Positions 62,307 to 64,000 of a DNA stretch of 64,000 nucleotides are shown here, one piece after another. The position numbers and the translations under genes were made by a program. This DNA comes from Agapetus fuscipes (lineage: Eukaryota; Arthropoda; Insecta; Trichoptera; Glossosomatidae), in NCBI GenBank assembly GCA_951799405.1, contig OX637344.1:10416001-10480000 (forward strand), read 5' to 3'. Every line of letters begins with the position of its first letter. Within the stretch, counting starts at the first letter, position 1. The notes below the pieces were generated by a model. The model ran no database searches and was not told where the DNA came from. It saw only the letters and a program-made list of their open reading frames with translations.

Positions 62307-62357
62307 TGGCCCCTGCGTAAGGATGACACGCAAAATCGTGAAGCGTTCCACATTTTT
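62304..62357 (+). pseudogene. U6: U6 snRNA 3' part, truncated
   Basis: GCATGGCCCCTGCGTAAGGA, then GACACGCAAAATCGTGAAGC and GTTCCACATTTTT match the 3' half of U6 snRNA; one base (T at 62318) differs from the usual GCGCAAGG. The 5' half, including the ACAGAGA box, is absent, so it cannot be a working U6 gene. Confidence 0.85.
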
Positions 62358-62429
62358 TAAAGTGGTATATAAAAATAAATACTCACGTAATCGAAAACAA
62401 AGCTGTTTTTCTTTTATCCTTAATGATGA

Positions 62430-63410
62430 ACGATTACAAAGTTAATGCCTCTACGATCAATAAAAAATATACTGATATTTTGAATAAAGCACCATTTAGA
62501 TTTAGATTTTGTTTATTTATAACAGTGAGAGGCTGAATATAAAATAATTTGTCAATATTTTAATACTTAAAAGCACATAGATTGTCTGAATGTCTTACAC
62601 AACTAGAAACTCTTACATACGAGAATAGTAAAGTAATAGGTAGGTACTTGAGTTTATACACTTATTTAGAAAATACTAATATTATTGGTTAGTATAGATA
62701 AGACACAAGTAAAGATCACTTCTTGTATTTAGATTTTTAATCAGTACTCCGAGTATAAACCATTGCGCTGATTTTTGTACATTTTTTCAATTTACGCAAT
62801 CGAGTTGAGTTTACGCAATATTTTATATTCTGAGCACAGGACAATTTATTATCAATAATAGAGCTAGCACATCCAAAGAAAAATAAAAGAAGTCAAAAAG
62901 GATGCTTAATCTATTTGAAAGTATGCATATTTTAAAGCATTAATTAATTACAAAAATATAAGGCACATTCGGAAAAGGCAACATTTTAAACAAGAATTTA
63001 TAACGCCCATACAGAGCTCCTAAGAGTTCAAAATTACATAGACAACAAAATAGTGACATCACATGATTGGTTTGCTAGGGAAAAGGTAAAAAAATATATT
63101 ATTAGTTATGGGTTGCTAAGGACTTTAGTATCATAAACATGTGATGTTTGCCCAAAAACTAAAATATTATATTTTCAATTAATTTGTGCTGAATCCATTA
63201 CATAAAGACAAATAGGTACACTTTTGTAACAAGACCTCTATTGTATGAAAATGATGATCTAGGGCGCACTCTTTTTTGGTACACAAATCGGCTCAGATGC
63301 TCCATCTATACCTTTCATGTAGATCGATGATTAAAATTTATGTAATTGCCTTATATATTGATAAAATCATTTTTATGGCAAAGTGGAAGATTGCACAGTG
63401 ATATTCCAAT
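62430..63410. other. Intergenic, AT-rich
   Basis: Only a MITE remnant (63020-63150) is recognisable. Confidence 0.35.
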
Positions 63411-63589
63411 TATCAAGAAGGCTCTTGAGGTGTGATTCACACAAAAACAGCGCTCATCAAATAAATCATCCTAATATTATTATTATTATCAATTGACGTA
63501 GGCCAATGCCATCTCAACATCATTGTAAGGAAAATTCTCCACCGTATTCATGGCCCAAATAAGGACGGAAACATACAGCGAAGAAGATT

Positions 63590-63775
63590 CAACTGTACCA
63601 AGACGTTGTCCGGTAAGTAAAAGTCAGCAGACTGCATTCGCTGGGTCGCATCCGAGAAGTGAACCATAAGAGCATAGTATAAAAAGTTGTATTGGCAGAC
63701 TTAGAAGGACGCAGGGCAATGGGAAGACCCAGATCAAAAAATGGTGGACTGTCATGCGATAGGAGTATGGGCAGG
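63590..63775 (+). mobile_element. LINE 3' end fragment, same family as 17880
   Basis: LADLEGRRAMGRPRSKNG corresponds to EGRRTVGRPRLRW at 17976-18040; decayed. Confidence 0.5.
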
Positions 63776-64000
63776 CCCGGATTAAGGGCGGTTCGAGCGG
63801 TACGACCGAACCAAGGCCCCCATGCACAGGGGGGGCCCCAAAGTTTCAAAAAACTTGTATTTTTTTTCAGTGCCTATGTCTTTGCGAGCATTTGCAAGCA
63901 AGGGGTTTCAAATTTAATCGAATTTACTTTAAATGCATTACAACCATAATATATTTGGGGCTCAAGTCTTATTAACAAGTCTTAAATAAGTGACCAAGGG

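Larger units (their letters stand above)
62198..62418. repeat. Palindrome built from two U6 snRNA 3' parts
   Basis: Arms 62198-62306 and 62314-62418 are complementary along almost their whole length: one 4-nt insertion (GGTA, about 62251-62254) and one mismatch seen, around a 7-nt loop. Each arm contains the U6 3' segment (AAGGATGACACGC, CGTGAAGCGTTCCACATTTT), then about 60 bp of identical flank with TATATAAAAATAAATACTCA. TAATGAT occurs at both outer edges (62194-62200, 62421-62427). Confidence 0.9.

Noticed and set aside
62304..62357. Functional U6 snRNA gene
   Set aside because: The 5' half of U6 is absent on both arms.

Overview
The window looks like animal, most likely insect, nuclear DNA, possibly Lepidoptera or a close relative. 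It has split genes with GT-AG introns, AT-rich non-coding DNA and a very dense load of transposable elements. One repeat carries the GGCCTATGTCCAGCAGTGGA tail that I associate with moth LINEs. Exon models were assembled by hand from splice sites and reading phase. No alignment or database search was run, so family names rest on recognised motifs.

Genes. (1) Bases 352-3481 (+) hold the last five exons of a C2H2 zinc-finger gene that enters from the left. (2) Bases 24337-52300 (-) hold a complete carboxypeptidase D gene. I resolve 20 exons whose phases all agree, giving 1,408 residues: signal peptide, two catalytically complete M14 domains, a third domain that has lost the zinc ligands, a membrane anchor and an acidic tail. 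(3) Bases 52940-54799 (+) hold an intronless 619-residue KIAA2013/DUF2152 membrane protein, head-to-head with carboxypeptidase D across a 639-bp shared promoter interval. Intronless against a 20-exon neighbour is a notable contrast.

Mobile elements. Two DIRS-type tyrosine-recombinase retrotransposons, in opposite orientation, lie at 5171-10344 (-) and 18823-24013 (+). Each keeps inverted terminal repeats, an internal complementary region that matches the joined ends, and an ATT/AAT triplet at both borders. They share several reading-frame breaks, so they probably descend from one already defective source. Copy A carries a LINE-tail insertion; copy B carries an in-frame 186-bp triplication. 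Around them, in carboxypeptidase D introns and in both flanks, are: an RTE-like LINE family with an ATTAG-repeat tail; CR1/L2-like LINE ends; three tRNA-derived SINE groups, one sharing its 3' end with the L2-like LINE; a hAT element with a perfect 8-bp duplication and a nested SINE; PIF/Harbinger-like, piggyBac-like (TTAA) and Tc1/mariner-like elements; and several unnamed terminal-inverted-repeat families.

The most unusual single object is at 62198-62418. It is a near-perfect palindrome of about 105 bp per arm, and each arm contains the 3' part of U6 snRNA plus the same flanking DNA.

I found no bacterial-style operon, CRISPR array, toxin or intact tRNA gene. The novelty here lies in transposon structure and nesting.
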